This document shows positions 19,417 to 29,200 of a DNA stretch of 64,000 bases, piece by piece. Under the pieces are notes generated by a model. It saw only the letters and a list, made by a program, of their open reading frames with translations. It was not told the DNA's origin and made no database searches. The stretch covers positions 90,246 through 154,245 of the forward strand of contig JAFAYL010000059.1 of NCBI GenBank assembly GCA_019240405.1, read 5' to 3'. The stretch comes from Acidobacteriaceae bacterium (lineage in GTDB: Bacteria > Acidobacteriota > Terriglobia > Bryobacterales > Bryobacteraceae). A program made the position numbers and the translations under genes. Every line of letters begins with the position of its first letter. Position 1 is the first letter of the stretch.

Positions 19417-20655
19417 GTGGAGTTGCGAACCCGCGTCCTCATCAATCATCCTACTGATAGAGACTACGTGCCTGTCATTCTTGGAATTCCTCGCGAGACG
19501 TTCCCGGGAGAGCGCCGCGTGGCGATTGCCCCCCGTCATTGTGAGCTGTTGCGAAAGGCGCAAATGGAGGTGCTCGTTGAGCATTCGGCAGGCCTTGAAG
19601 CGGGATTCACGGATGACTTGTACGTTGCTCGTGGCGCCCGATTAGCGAGCCGGGCTGAAGTCTTCGAACAAGCCGAGATCCTTGCGCAAATGCGCTGCCT
19701 CGGCGCGAATCCCGAAGCGGGCCGCACTGATCTTCCCCTATTTCGTTCCGGGCAGGCGTTGGTCGGTTTCGGAGAGCCGCTAACGGCGATACGCGAGGCT
19801 GCGGACCTGGCCGCCGCCGGGGTATCGTTTTTCGCTATGGAATTGGTACCGCGCATCACACGCGCGCAGAGCATGGACGCGTTGTCGTCGATGGCCACGA
19901 TTTCCGGTTATCGCGCCGTTCTGCTGGCAGCGAGTCACCTTCCGAAAATGTTTCCGATGCTCATGACCGCGGCAGGGACGATCACGCCCTCGAAAGTCTT
20001 TGTGCTCGGCGCGGGAGTGGCCGGCCTTCAGGCGATTGCAATGGCTCGGCGCATGGGTGCAGTTGTTTCCGCCTACGATGTGCGCCCCGCCGTCAAAGAG
20101 CAGGTAGAAAGCGTGGGCGCAAAGTTTGTGACGTTAGATGTGGATTCGCAGGCTTCGGAGGACAAGGGTGGGTACGCAAAAGCAATGGGCGAAGACTTCT
20201 ACCGGCGGCAGCGCCAGTTAATGAGCGAGGTTTTGCGGGAGCAGGACGTCATTATCACAACGGCTGCTGTACCCGGCCAGAAAGCACCCGTGCTGATCAC
20301 CTCGGAAATGATTGAAGGGATGTGTCAGGGGTCGGTGATCGTTGACATTGCAGCCGAGCGAGGCGGAAATTGCGATCTCACGCATCCTGGCGAAACGGTT
20401 GTGCATAGAGGGATCACGATTCTCGGCCCATTAAATCTGCCGTCTTCGGTGCCCTACCATGCGAGCCAGATGTACTCTACAAACATTTCGGCATTCCTCC
20501 GGCTACTCGTTCGCGATGGCGCTCTCGACATCAATCGAGAGGACGAAATTATACGCGAGACACTCGTTACGCATGGCAACCAGATCGTGCATCCCCGTAT
20601 CGCAGAACTCGCGAAAGCATCCCAGGGTGCCGAACCAAGAGAGGTGCAGGTGTGA
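19417..20655 (+). CDS. pntAA: Proton-translocating NAD(P) transhydrogenase, subunit alpha part 1 (NAD-binding)
   Basis: The product is 412 aa from the GTG at 19417. A second GTG at 19468 (VPVILGIPRETFPGERRVAI) gives 395 aa and starts nearer to the family N-terminus, so the true start is unsettled. The NAD-binding motif VFVLGAGVAGLQAIAMARRM with SAYDVRPAVKEQVESVGA, and the mobile-loop region GGYAKAMGEDFYRRQR, are clear. This soluble domain I transfers hydride between NADH and NADP on domain III, driven by proton entry. The stop overlaps the next gene start (GTGTGA), so translation is coupled. Confidence 0.95.
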   Translation: MELRTRVLINHPTDRDYVPVILGIPRETFPGERRVAIAPRHCELLRKAQMEVLVEHSAGLEAGFTDDLYVARGARLASRAEVFEQAEILAQMRCLGANPEAGRTDLPLFRSGQALVGFGEPLTAIREAADLAAAGVSFFAMELVPRITRAQSMDALSSMATISGYRAVLLAASHLPKMFPMLMTAAGTITPSKVFVLGAGVAGLQAIAMARRMGAVVSAYDVRPAVKEQVESVGAKFVTLDVDSQASEDKGGYAKAMGEDFYRRQRQLMSEVLREQDVIITTAAVPGQKAPVLITSEMIEGMCQGSVIVDIAAERGGNCDLTHPGETVVHRGITILGPLNLPSSVPYHASQMYSTNISAFLRLLVRDGALDINREDEIIRETLVTHGNQIVHPRIAELAKASQGAEPREVQV

Positions 20656-20948
20656 GCTCGTACGAGATTGCAATCTGGGTGTTCATGCTCGCTGCGTTTC
20701 TTGGGTTTGAGCTCATCCGCCGAGTGTCTCCGCTTTTGCACACGCCGCTCATGTCGCTGACGAATGCGATCTCAGCAATTGCCGTTGTGGGGGCGATTCT
20801 GATCACGGGTGAAAAAGACGCCTCAACGCTGACGCGCACGCTCGGCTTTATCGCCGTTGTCGCATCCACAACCAACGTGGTCAGCGGCTATCTCATTACA
20901 GACCGCATGCTCAAGATGTTTAAGAAGCGAAATCCGGAAAAGGAATGA
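20652..20948 (+). CDS. pntAB: NAD(P) transhydrogenase, subunit alpha part 2 (membrane)
   Basis: The 98-aa membrane protein starts with a GTG overlapping the pntAA stop. It has three hydrophobic segments, including IAIWVFMLAAFLGFELI and FIAVVASTTNVVSGYLIT. The sequence MSLTNAISAIAVVGAILI is the highly conserved core of the alpha-subunit membrane domain, which forms part of the proton channel. Splitting alpha into two genes is common outside enterobacteria. Its stop overlaps the pntB ATG (ATGA). Confidence 0.95.
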   Translation: MSSYEIAIWVFMLAAFLGFELIRRVSPLLHTPLMSLTNAISAIAVVGAILITGEKDASTLTRTLGFIAVVASTTNVVSGYLITDRMLKMFKKRNPEKE

Positions 20949-22324
20949 GGAACAGCATCTTTCCGGCCCTTTACATCCTGGCGGCAGCGGGCTTCATTCT
21001 CGCGATCAAATGGATGAATTCGCCAGTGACCGCTCGCCGCGGCGTGATTGCAGGCGAGATCGGGATGCTGCTTGCCGTAGTCGGGACCCTCCTGCGGCAT
21101 GAAGTGGTCACGTATCAATGGATACTCATCGCGTTCTTTATCGGCTCCGCGTTAGGGGTTCCGCTCGCTTATCTGATGCCGATGACTGCCGTTCCACAGC
21201 GAACCGCTTTTTCGCACGCTTGCGGCGCTCTTGCTTCAGCCTTGATCGGGACAGCGGAATATTACCGCCACACCCCCCACGGGTTCGTCATGACGGCGCT
21301 CGTGCTCGAAACCTTGCTTGGCTTCCTCACCTTCACTGCAAGCCTGATGGCTTTCGGGAAATTACAGGAGATTCTTCCGACGCGGCCCATCACATATCGG
21401 GGGCAAAATTTCGTCAACTTGGGAGTGTTCGCGCTCGCGGTTGCCATTGGAATTGCGCTGATTCTGTCGCCTGAGCGCACCTGGCTCTTTCCGATATTCA
21501 GCGTGCTCTCGCTAATTTTCGGAGTCATGCTGATCGTTCCCATTGGCGGCGCCGATATGCCGACGGTTATTGCTTTGCTCAATTCTTATGCGGGTTTATC
21601 CGCCAGCGCCATGGGTTTCGTTCTCGATAACAAGCTGCTGATCGTTGCCGGGGCCCTCGATGGCTCGTCTGGCTTTATTCTTTCGGTGATCATGTGCCGG
21701 GCCATGAATCGTTCGTTTAGCAATGTACTCTTCGGGGCGTTTGGCACGCTTCAAGTGAGCGCACAAAAGGCGGCGGAGCGGCCGGTTCGTTCCGCGTCGC
21801 CCGAAGAAGCTGCCGAGATATTGGATTCGGCCCGCAGCGTGGTCATCATTCCGGGCTACGGAATGGCGGTGGCACAGGCTCAGCACAAGCTCCGAGAGAT
21901 GTTCGATGTCCTCACGCGACGGGGCGTCGATGTGCGATTCGCGATTCATCCGGTTGCCGGGCGAATGCCAGGTCACATGAACGTTTTGTTAGCCGAGGCA
22001 AACGTGCCGTACGACCGGCTGGCTGAAATGGACGACATTAACCCGGAATTCCCCAGGGCTGATGTTGCGCTGGTGATCGGCGCCAATGATGTCGTAAATC
22101 CGGCGGCCAAGACGGACAAGGGCAGCCCGATTGCGGGCATGCCGATCCTGAATGCATACGAGGCGCGTACTGTGATGGTAATCAAACGCAGCATGAGTCC
22201 CGGCTTCGCTGGAATCGACAACGATCTTTATCACATGGATAAAACGCTGATGCTGTTCGGCGACGCGAAGGTTTTCGTGGGAAGTATTGTGAAAGAACTG
22301 AACGCGGCGGTTGCGGCGCGATAG
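20945..22324 (+). CDS. pntB: NAD(P) transhydrogenase, subunit beta
   Basis: The 459-aa protein has about eight or nine membrane segments over residues 1-265 and the NADP-binding domain III at about 285-459. Domain III contains VVIIPGYGMAVAQAQHKLRE, FAIHPVAGRMPGHMNVLLAE, VIGANDVVNPAA and SMSPGFAGIDNDL, all diagnostic. It completes the three-gene transhydrogenase, which uses the proton gradient to make NADPH from NADH. Next to a 2-oxoacid oxidoreductase with an NAD(P)H subunit, it may tune the NADPH/NADH/ferredoxin balance. Confidence 0.96.
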   Translation: MRNSIFPALYILAAAGFILAIKWMNSPVTARRGVIAGEIGMLLAVVGTLLRHEVVTYQWILIAFFIGSALGVPLAYLMPMTAVPQRTAFSHACGALASALIGTAEYYRHTPHGFVMTALVLETLLGFLTFTASLMAFGKLQEILPTRPITYRGQNFVNLGVFALAVAIGIALILSPERTWLFPIFSVLSLIFGVMLIVPIGGADMPTVIALLNSYAGLSASAMGFVLDNKLLIVAGALDGSSGFILSVIMCRAMNRSFSNVLFGAFGTLQVSAQKAAERPVRSASPEEAAEILDSARSVVIIPGYGMAVAQAQHKLREMFDVLTRRGVDVRFAIHPVAGRMPGHMNVLLAEANVPYDRLAEMDDINPEFPRADVALVIGANDVVNPAAKTDKGSPIAGMPILNAYEARTVMVIKRSMSPGFAGIDNDLYHMDKTLMLFGDAKVFVGSIVKELNAAVAAR

Positions 22325-22342
22325 GATTCGCAATCTCCAGCA

Positions 22343-24760
22343 TTATTCGTTCCGAAGCGCGATCACAGGATCCACACTCGCGGCAGCCCGAGAGGGCAGA
22401 TAGCTAGCGATCAATCCGGTGGCGAGAATTAAGACGCCCGCTGTTCCGAATGCAAGCGGATCCGTCCCCTTGACTCCTGACATCAGATGGCCGAAGAGCG
22501 CTGCGGCGGTATAGGCGAGTGCCAGTCCAATTGCGCCGCCCGCCAGAATCAGTTGCAAGCCTTGACGCATGATCATCGCAAGGACCCGATTGCGATCCGC
22601 GCCTAACCCAATGCGAATGCCGATCTCACGCGTGCGTTGCGCAACGGAGTATGAGATGACGCCGTAAATTCCAATCGCCGCCATTAATAGGCCGGCTAGT
22701 CCGAAGGCAGTTGCAAACTGAGTTCCGTATCGATAGGGAGAAAAGACGTAGCTGTCCTCAATCAGATGCTTCATAGTCATGATTCCGTAGACCGGCAATT
22801 CCGGATCTAGCGCATGAAACTGAGCGCGGACTGCCGTGATGACCGAGGCGACTGGAGCTGCTGAATGTACCATCAAGCTGGCATTCGATACGGGGTGCTG
22901 CCAAAAGGGAAGAAAAAATAAAGGCCGGGGCGCTTCTCCCAGCGCGAAATATTTTCCAGTCTGAACGATCCCGATAATTTCGACCAGCGGTTCGTTTGAG
23001 CCCAAACGAAAACGTTTTCCAATGGCGGGCTGATCCGGCCAGAAGTGCCGCGCGAAAGCTGCGTTGACCACGGCTACGGGCCGCGAGTTCGAATCATCGT
23101 GTTCCGAAAAATCACGGCCAGCGAGGAGCCGCGTGCCCGCAGTACGGAAATAATGGGGACTTACGACGTTGTACATCACTGTGTCCCCGCTTTGGAGCTT
23201 TCGGGACGGCTCTCCTTCCCGCATGATTTGCTCGGAAGAGAACCCCGTGAATGGCAGAAATTCGACTAACGCGGCCTCGGTTGTACCGGGTAGGGCTCTT
23301 ACCCGATCCAGCAGACGCCTCTCAAACGTCGCTGCAGCGTCGGAATTGTAACTCTGCTTGGATAAATTGAATGAGAACACTTCGCGCCCCTCGCGTGCGT
23401 AACTCACATCGATTTTCGAACTGGCACTAAGTGCCCGCATACATAAACCTGCTGCGATCAGAAGAACGACAGACGCAGCGATCTGGGCAATTACCAATAA
23501 ATCGCTGCCGCGCAGGCGCGACGAGCCGGTCCCGCTGCCCTGTTTCATGATCTGATTCAAATCCCATCGCGTAACTCGCCAGGCCGGAAACAGACCACAT
23601 ACGAGGGCCGTCAGGGCCGTTGCAGCGATCGTAAACGCGAGAATGCGGCGATCCAGAGAATAATCGCCCATCCGATAGCGGAAATCAACCCCGGGTTGGA
23701 TCGTGTTTAACCACCCCGTGATGAATGAAGAAAGCAGCAGCCCCGCCCCGAGTCCCGCGAGCGCGAGAACCGAGCTTTCACCGAAGATGAGCCGGAGCAT
23801 TTGAGCGCGTGTGGCGCCGAGAGATGCGCGAATCGCAAATTCGCGACTGCGATTTGCTGTCCGCACAAGTAGCAGATTAGCGACATTGGCGCATGCAATC
23901 AGAAGCAAGATCAAAACGAGCGCCATGCCGAACACCAGCATTGGTCTGACCGTGTCCGTTGCCTGGGGATCGGGCCGCGAATCTGTCTCGGCCATAATGA
24001 TCGGACGGACGCCTTTGTTTGTGGCTGGATATTGTTTCTCTAATGCACTACCCAGCAGCGCGGCTGCTGCACGAGCTTGGTTCAATGAGATGCCCGGCCT
24101 AAGCCGGCCCAAAATGCGGTAGGCGTAGTAATCGCGGTGATTGGTATCGAGCTGCAGTCCCTGGGCCTTCACCGGAACGAAACCATCGATGTCGACGTAT
24201 GAAATGGCGCCGTGAAAACTGCTCGGCGCAATGCCAATAATCGTGAAATCATGAGCGTTCAAGCGGACCGAGGAACCGATCACGCCCGGATCCCCGCCTA
24301 GCTTACCTTTCCAGTAGGAGTAACTGAGGACCAGCAGCGGGCTGGATTCTTCCCGACCTCCGAAAAGCCTGCCCGCAGCCGGCCTGAGGCCTAGCATGGG
24401 GAAGAAGCTGCCGCTCACGGCCTCAACCCAGAGACGATCCGTTACGCCGCCACGCTTAAAGTTCGTGACGGTGAGGCAATCGATAGAAGTCGCGCGGAAG
24501 ATGGCGAGCTTCCTGTAATCGTCGTATTCCGGGTACGAGATTCGGCGCGAGAACTGAAGGCCATTGTCCTGGGCTTGCAGAATTATCAGATTCCGTCCGT
24601 TTTTCACCGGCATCGGGCGGAGCATCATGCTGTCCATTGAGCTGAAGATGGCGGTGTTAACTCCGATGCCGATGCCGAGCGTTACTGCCGCAGCGATTAC
24701 AAACACCGGAGCTTTGCGGAGGCCCCGGAGGCAGTACTTCAGATCTCGTAACCAGCTCAT
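22343..24760 (-). CDS. MacB/FtsX-type ABC permease of the acidobacterial orphan type
   Basis: The 805-aa protein begins YCLRGLRKAPVFVIAAAVTL with GIGIGVNTAIF, the classical opening of the large duplicated permeases abundant in Acidobacteria. It has a periplasmic MacB-like domain (about 50-260), an FtsX-type membrane block at 280-440, a second periplasmic domain, and a second FtsX block ending RTREIGIRIGLGADRNRVLA and SYLPSRAAASVDPVIALRNE. No ATPase gene is adjacent, so it is an orphan permease. Relatives export peptides or lipoproteins or act as mechanotransmitters; no substrate can be named. It is convergent with pntB. Confidence 0.88.
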   Translation of the reverse strand: MSWLRDLKYCLRGLRKAPVFVIAAAVTLGIGIGVNTAIFSSMDSMMLRPMPVKNGRNLIILQAQDNGLQFSRRISYPEYDDYRKLAIFRATSIDCLTVTNFKRGGVTDRLWVEAVSGSFFPMLGLRPAAGRLFGGREESSPLLVLSYSYWKGKLGGDPGVIGSSVRLNAHDFTIIGIAPSSFHGAISYVDIDGFVPVKAQGLQLDTNHRDYYAYRILGRLRPGISLNQARAAAALLGSALEKQYPATNKGVRPIIMAETDSRPDPQATDTVRPMLVFGMALVLILLLIACANVANLLLVRTANRSREFAIRASLGATRAQMLRLIFGESSVLALAGLGAGLLLSSFITGWLNTIQPGVDFRYRMGDYSLDRRILAFTIAATALTALVCGLFPAWRVTRWDLNQIMKQGSGTGSSRLRGSDLLVIAQIAASVVLLIAAGLCMRALSASSKIDVSYAREGREVFSFNLSKQSYNSDAAATFERRLLDRVRALPGTTEAALVEFLPFTGFSSEQIMREGEPSRKLQSGDTVMYNVVSPHYFRTAGTRLLAGRDFSEHDDSNSRPVAVVNAAFARHFWPDQPAIGKRFRLGSNEPLVEIIGIVQTGKYFALGEAPRPLFFLPFWQHPVSNASLMVHSAAPVASVITAVRAQFHALDPELPVYGIMTMKHLIEDSYVFSPYRYGTQFATAFGLAGLLMAAIGIYGVISYSVAQRTREIGIRIGLGADRNRVLAMIMRQGLQLILAGGAIGLALAYTAAALFGHLMSGVKGTDPLAFGTAGVLILATGLIASYLPSRAAASVDPVIALRNE

Positions 24761-24838
24761 ATTGCGGGTATTAGAGCAAGGGTAATGCCGTTCGAGGGCC
24801 CGCGCAAGTCATTTTGCTCTTACCGAGTCACGCCCCGG

Positions 24839-25921
24839 TTAATCACGCCGAACGTCCAGTTCTGGGACGCGAGCTCCTGTTGTGGTACAGTCGCGGTATT
24901 TCGCAATCGCGCTGTCTTCCGCGGCATAGTCGAACTGTGCCGGATCAATGGGTGGCGGATTCTCCCTTTCCCACGCGATCGTGCGCGCGAGTGCGACTGC
25001 CGGCTCGACTGGCTCCTGAAAATCCAGCTCCTCGCGAATGCGCGCGCTGCTCATAACCCAGTGCTGTTCGGTGTTGTGGCTGACGCGAAGGTGTTCGGGC
25101 GTGACATCGCGCGGGACCGGAACCACCTCGCCGCACCAACCGGCTGATTGCGCGATTTTACGTACCCATTCGATCTCTGTGAAAGCCTCAGGCTCGGCGA
25201 TGTTGTAGATCCGGCCCTCCGCTCTTGATGAGACTGCGGCACGCGCGATAGCTGCCGCCACATTTTCCACATATCCGCGAGGCGCCCGCCACGAAGCAGC
25301 CTCTTCCTGAATCAGAATTGCCGGCCGCCTGTCATCCATTCTTTTGACGTATGGAAATGTTCGATGCAGCGGATCTCCTGGGCCATAAACCATCGGCAAC
25401 CGCAGCACCGTGCCGATTAATTGCGGGTCACCCATCACGGTTTGTTCAACGGGAATCTTGTCGTATTCGTCATCCAGCCACGAAAAGACCTTCTGTAAGC
25501 GGCGAATCTGCTCGGTCGGATAGACATTCGAGACGCTGCGAAGCTCGGAAGTCTCGGTGAGCGGTAAGGGCTGAAGCCCACCGGGCTCAAGTCCATGAAG
25601 GATTCCGGCCGCGCGATACACGTCTCCGCTACTCAGCGCGATAATCCGCCGCGCTACGCCACGAAAAACTTCCATGAGCGCTTTGGCTTGGCGCCTACCG
25701 CTGAGAATTAGATCGATGACCACTTCGGGAGACTCGCGGCGTAACTTATTCGAGTCCGCTAGGAGATTGTTTCGATCACCGGTAATGCGGCGAACAGAAG
25801 CCGGCATGCAGCCAGGCGATTCGCCGCGGTGATAAACGGTAACATTGTGGCCCTGTTGAGCAAGTTCCCGAGCCACGTGCGGACCAATGAAACCCGTCCC
25901 GCCGATGAGAAGAATATTCAA
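24839..25921 (-). CDS. NAD-dependent epimerase/dehydratase family protein
   Basis: The 360-aa protein starts with TTG at 25921 (MNILLIGGTGFIGPHVAREL); the glycine-rich GGTGFIG motif of the Rossmann fold lies right at the start. The body contains LSSGDVYRAAGI and a proline-rich substrate loop VYGPGDPLHR. The usual catalytic Tyr-x-x-x-Lys is not seen: the aligned position appears to be VYPTEQIRR, where the Lys is replaced, as in several atypical members and in the isoflavone-reductase/mRNA-binding-like branch. Substrate and reaction are therefore uncertain. The gene follows 248 bases of non-coding sequence and stands alone on this strand before the permease gene. Confidence 0.75.
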   Translation of the reverse strand: MNILLIGGTGFIGPHVARELAQQGHNVTVYHRGESPGCMPASVRRITGDRNNLLADSNKLRRESPEVVIDLILSGRRQAKALMEVFRGVARRIIALSSGDVYRAAGILHGLEPGGLQPLPLTETSELRSVSNVYPTEQIRRLQKVFSWLDDEYDKIPVEQTVMGDPQLIGTVLRLPMVYGPGDPLHRTFPYVKRMDDRRPAILIQEEAASWRAPRGYVENVAAAIARAAVSSRAEGRIYNIAEPEAFTEIEWVRKIAQSAGWCGEVVPVPRDVTPEHLRVSHNTEQHWVMSSARIREELDFQEPVEPAVALARTIAWERENPPPIDPAQFDYAAEDSAIAKYRDCTTTGARVPELDVRRD

Positions 25922-26159
25922 ATCAGAACCATCGAAAACGCCAGAGCAGAAGCAGGGCGTTTGGGCAGAGTACCGAAAACCGGCAGTACGGAAATCAGCT
26001 TGCTATAAACAGAACCCGCTATAGAATCGATAGTACACACAACATCGGGATCGCAGTTGGACGAGAGCCAAATACCGCTTCGGCATCCCCTAATCGCTCT
26101 TTCGATAAAAGCGAAGTGATAGTACTTTTGTTCCGGTACGCAGGGTTCAAGAAAAGGCA

Positions 26160-26186
26160 ATCACGCCTTTTACGTTGTGATATAAA
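26160..26186 (+). promoter_or_regulatory. Extended -10 promoter and overlapping inverted repeat for the first giant surface protein
   Basis: ATCAC (26160-26164) and GTGAT (26177-26181) form an inverted repeat with a 12-base spacer. The right arm merges into TGATATAAA, an extended -10 element (TG-n-TATAAA, hexamer 26181-26186). This gives a leader of about 78 bases to the ATG at 26271, which is preceded by an AAAGGGGAA ribosome site. The same arrangement recurs at 31020-31051. The rest of 25922-26159 shows no gene. Confidence 0.45.
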
Positions 26187-26270
26187 GAACTGATCTTAAA
26201 AATGTAAGTTCGAGGCTTCGCCGGCGACCATACCGTGCTACGTCCGAGCGCGTAAAGGGGAACAATCCGC

Positions 26271-29200
26271 ATGCGGAATCAAGTATTGCTTTGTGCGGTG
26301 TTGATGGCCTTCGCGGCCGGGTATGCGTATGCGGGCTGTAGTACGACGGGTACGACAACCAGTTGCACCAACAGCACTACGATTACCATCCCAGCGACGA
26401 GTTTCAACGGCGCGCTGGAATCTTCTGCGCAAACAGTGTCCGGAATTACCGGTTCCATTCAAACGATTACCCTGAGTCTCAATAACTGGACCGACAACGG
26501 CACAACGAACGGTCCAGGCACTGAGGACCGCGAATTTATGCTGGTTTTCCAGCCGACCGGCTGTGCGATGAACAGCTGTTACCAGACGTTCCAATTTCTG
26601 GGCGGGCTGGCCCTTACCGGGACCACGATATTCAATAACGAAAACATTACTTTCGAAGACAGCGCTACGCTGTATGCTCCCGATGAAGACGCCTACTCTA
26701 GCTCTCCTCCCAACGGAGACAAACCGCCGACCAATCCCACCACCTACAAACCGACCGTGAACAAGGCGAACAACTATTGCTCCGGCACCAGCTCGGACGG
26801 ATCGGCCGCGTTTAGCGGGGCCCCGTTTACTTCGGCTCCATGCGCGACCGACAACCCAGCCGATCCGCAGTACGAATCGAGCGGCGGCACTGCGACTTTT
26901 GCGTCTCAATTCAGCGGCAGCCCGAACGGCACCTGGACGCTGTACGTGTGGACGAACAAGGATGCCGAGGACGATGGCGCCACCATCGGCGGCTGGACGT
27001 TGAATATCACGGTCGCTGCCAATGCGGCGAACACCAGTACTTCGCTCAGCTCGAACGCTACGAATAACGAGACGTTTGAAAGCGATTCGGTCACCTTGAC
27101 GGCGACCGTCACCTCGACTTCGACGCCCAGCGAAGGAACCATCACCTTCACCGATAACGGCTCCGACCTGACCTGCAGCAACAGCAGCCAACCCGTCCCT
27201 GTGAGCGGCGGCACTGCGAGTTGCACCACCACGTTCTCAACCGAAGGCAATCATCCGCTGGAAGCCCAATACACCGGCGATGCGAATTACGGAAACAGCT
27301 CCGGGAGTATGAATTTCTTCGTCGATCACGCCACGACCAATCCCAGCACCGGGCAATATTGCAACACGGGAACGATCAACATCAACACCAACAATGCCGG
27401 TCCCGGCACCACGCCGTATCCGCAGCACATCTTCATCCCTGCGCAGAGCGGCTCGCTCAGCGACGTCAGCCTGGTTCTGCCGAACATCACCATCAACCAG
27501 ATGAATCTGTTCAACTTCCTGTTGGTGGACCCGAACGGGAATAAGTTCGTCCCCATGGCGGGTACCGGCGGCGATGGCAATGCGAGCGGGGTCACGCTGA
27601 CTTTGACCGACTTTGCGACCGGCCAGAATCCCGTGCCGAACCCCATCAACGGCGGGAACGGTGACGCGCCGGCCTCCGGCCAGTATCTGCCGACCGACTA
27701 CAACACCGGCTTGACGTTCGCCTCGAGCCCCGACGGCCCGCCGTCCGGGCCGTATCAGCTGCCGCAAACGCAGGGCGGCGCGACGTTCGACACCACGTTT
27801 GGGGGCACGAATCCGCAGGGCATGTGGAGCTTGTACGCCTACTATGCCGGGGGCACCACCATCGGATCGATCGACGGTTATTGCTTGAATATCAGCACCT
27901 CGGCCGCGGTTGCAACCAACACGACGGTGACATCGAGCCCGATGACCGAGGCGGCAACGAACACCCAGGTGACCTTCACCGCCACGGTGAAATCGGGCGG
28001 CAATCCGGTGACCAGCGGCTCGGTGACGTTCAAAGAAGGAACCACGGTGCTCTCCGGCCCGACGACGGTTAACGGCAGCGGCCAGGTCACTTTCCAGACC
28101 TCGTCGCTGGCTGAAGGCATTCACACCATTGAAGCGATCTACAGCGGCGTAACTGGCACGTACAACGTAAGCTCCGGAAGCGTGACCATCGAGATCGACA
28201 CTCCGACGACGAACACCGCCGGTACTGGTCTCTATTGCAATCCCGGCGGGGTGAACATCTCTTCCTCAAACGGCGGCAACAATATTCCCGCGAGCCCGTA
28301 TCCGACGCGCATCAACGTCACCAACCTCGCCGGCACGGTGAATACGGTGGGTGTGCACTTGAACAACTTCTCAGATGGCGAGCCGTACGGCACGGTAATG
28401 CTGCTTGAAGGTCCCACTTCGACCAACATTGTTTTTTACAACGATGCCGGCTCGGAGAGCACGGGATTTAGCGGGCTGAATCTCACGTTAGCGGACTCCG
28501 GTTCGAGTCAGCTTCCGGCCGATCCGAATAACCCAACGACGAACACCACTTACAGTCCCGCCTCGTACCAAGGCCTGCCTCCTCCGGTGTTCCCGGCGCC
28601 CGGGCCAAGCGGCATTTCTCAGGCCGCGCCAGCGGGCTCGCAGACCTTCAGCAGCGCCTTCCAGAACATCAACCCGCTCGGCTACTGGACCTTGTATGTG
28701 TACGACCGGTTCGGCGACGAGGCGCTCAGCATCAACAACTGGTGCTTGAACTTCACCGAGAATGCGCCGGTGATTGCAGCGAGCATGACTAACAACCCGA
28801 CCAATTTCACTCAGGGCGACACGGGCGATACGGTGACCGTTAACATCATGAATAACGGCCCCGGGCCAACGGACAACACGCTGCAGACGGCTGTGACCCT
28901 TCCCACCGGGCTTACGGCCACGGCGATCCAGGGCGGAGGCGGGACCGGCTGGAGCTGCACGCTCGGGACGCTGACCTGCACGCGTACCTCGGGATTGGCT
29001 GCGAGCGCGAGCGACAACATCACCGTGACGGTCAATGTCGGCTATAACGCGCCTTCGAGCGTAACGCCGTCGGCCACCATCTCCGGCGGCGGGATTTCGG
29101 CCACCCAGAATCCGAGCGATACGGTTACCGTGAACCCTGGGCCGGTGCAGGTGACGTTCAGCACGGTCCCGGCGGGTCTCTCTTATAACGTTGACAGCAC

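Noticed and set aside
25918..26160. Minus-strand 80-codon frame ahead of the epimerase
   Set aside because: It overlaps the epimerase start, has no motif and probably only covers the promoter region.
26238..27191. Long minus-strand frames opposite the surface genes (also 27237-28124 and 33827-34756)
   Set aside because: They mirror the strongly biased Thr/Ser/Asn codons of the real genes, are Arg/Ala-rich without motifs, and have no ribosome site.
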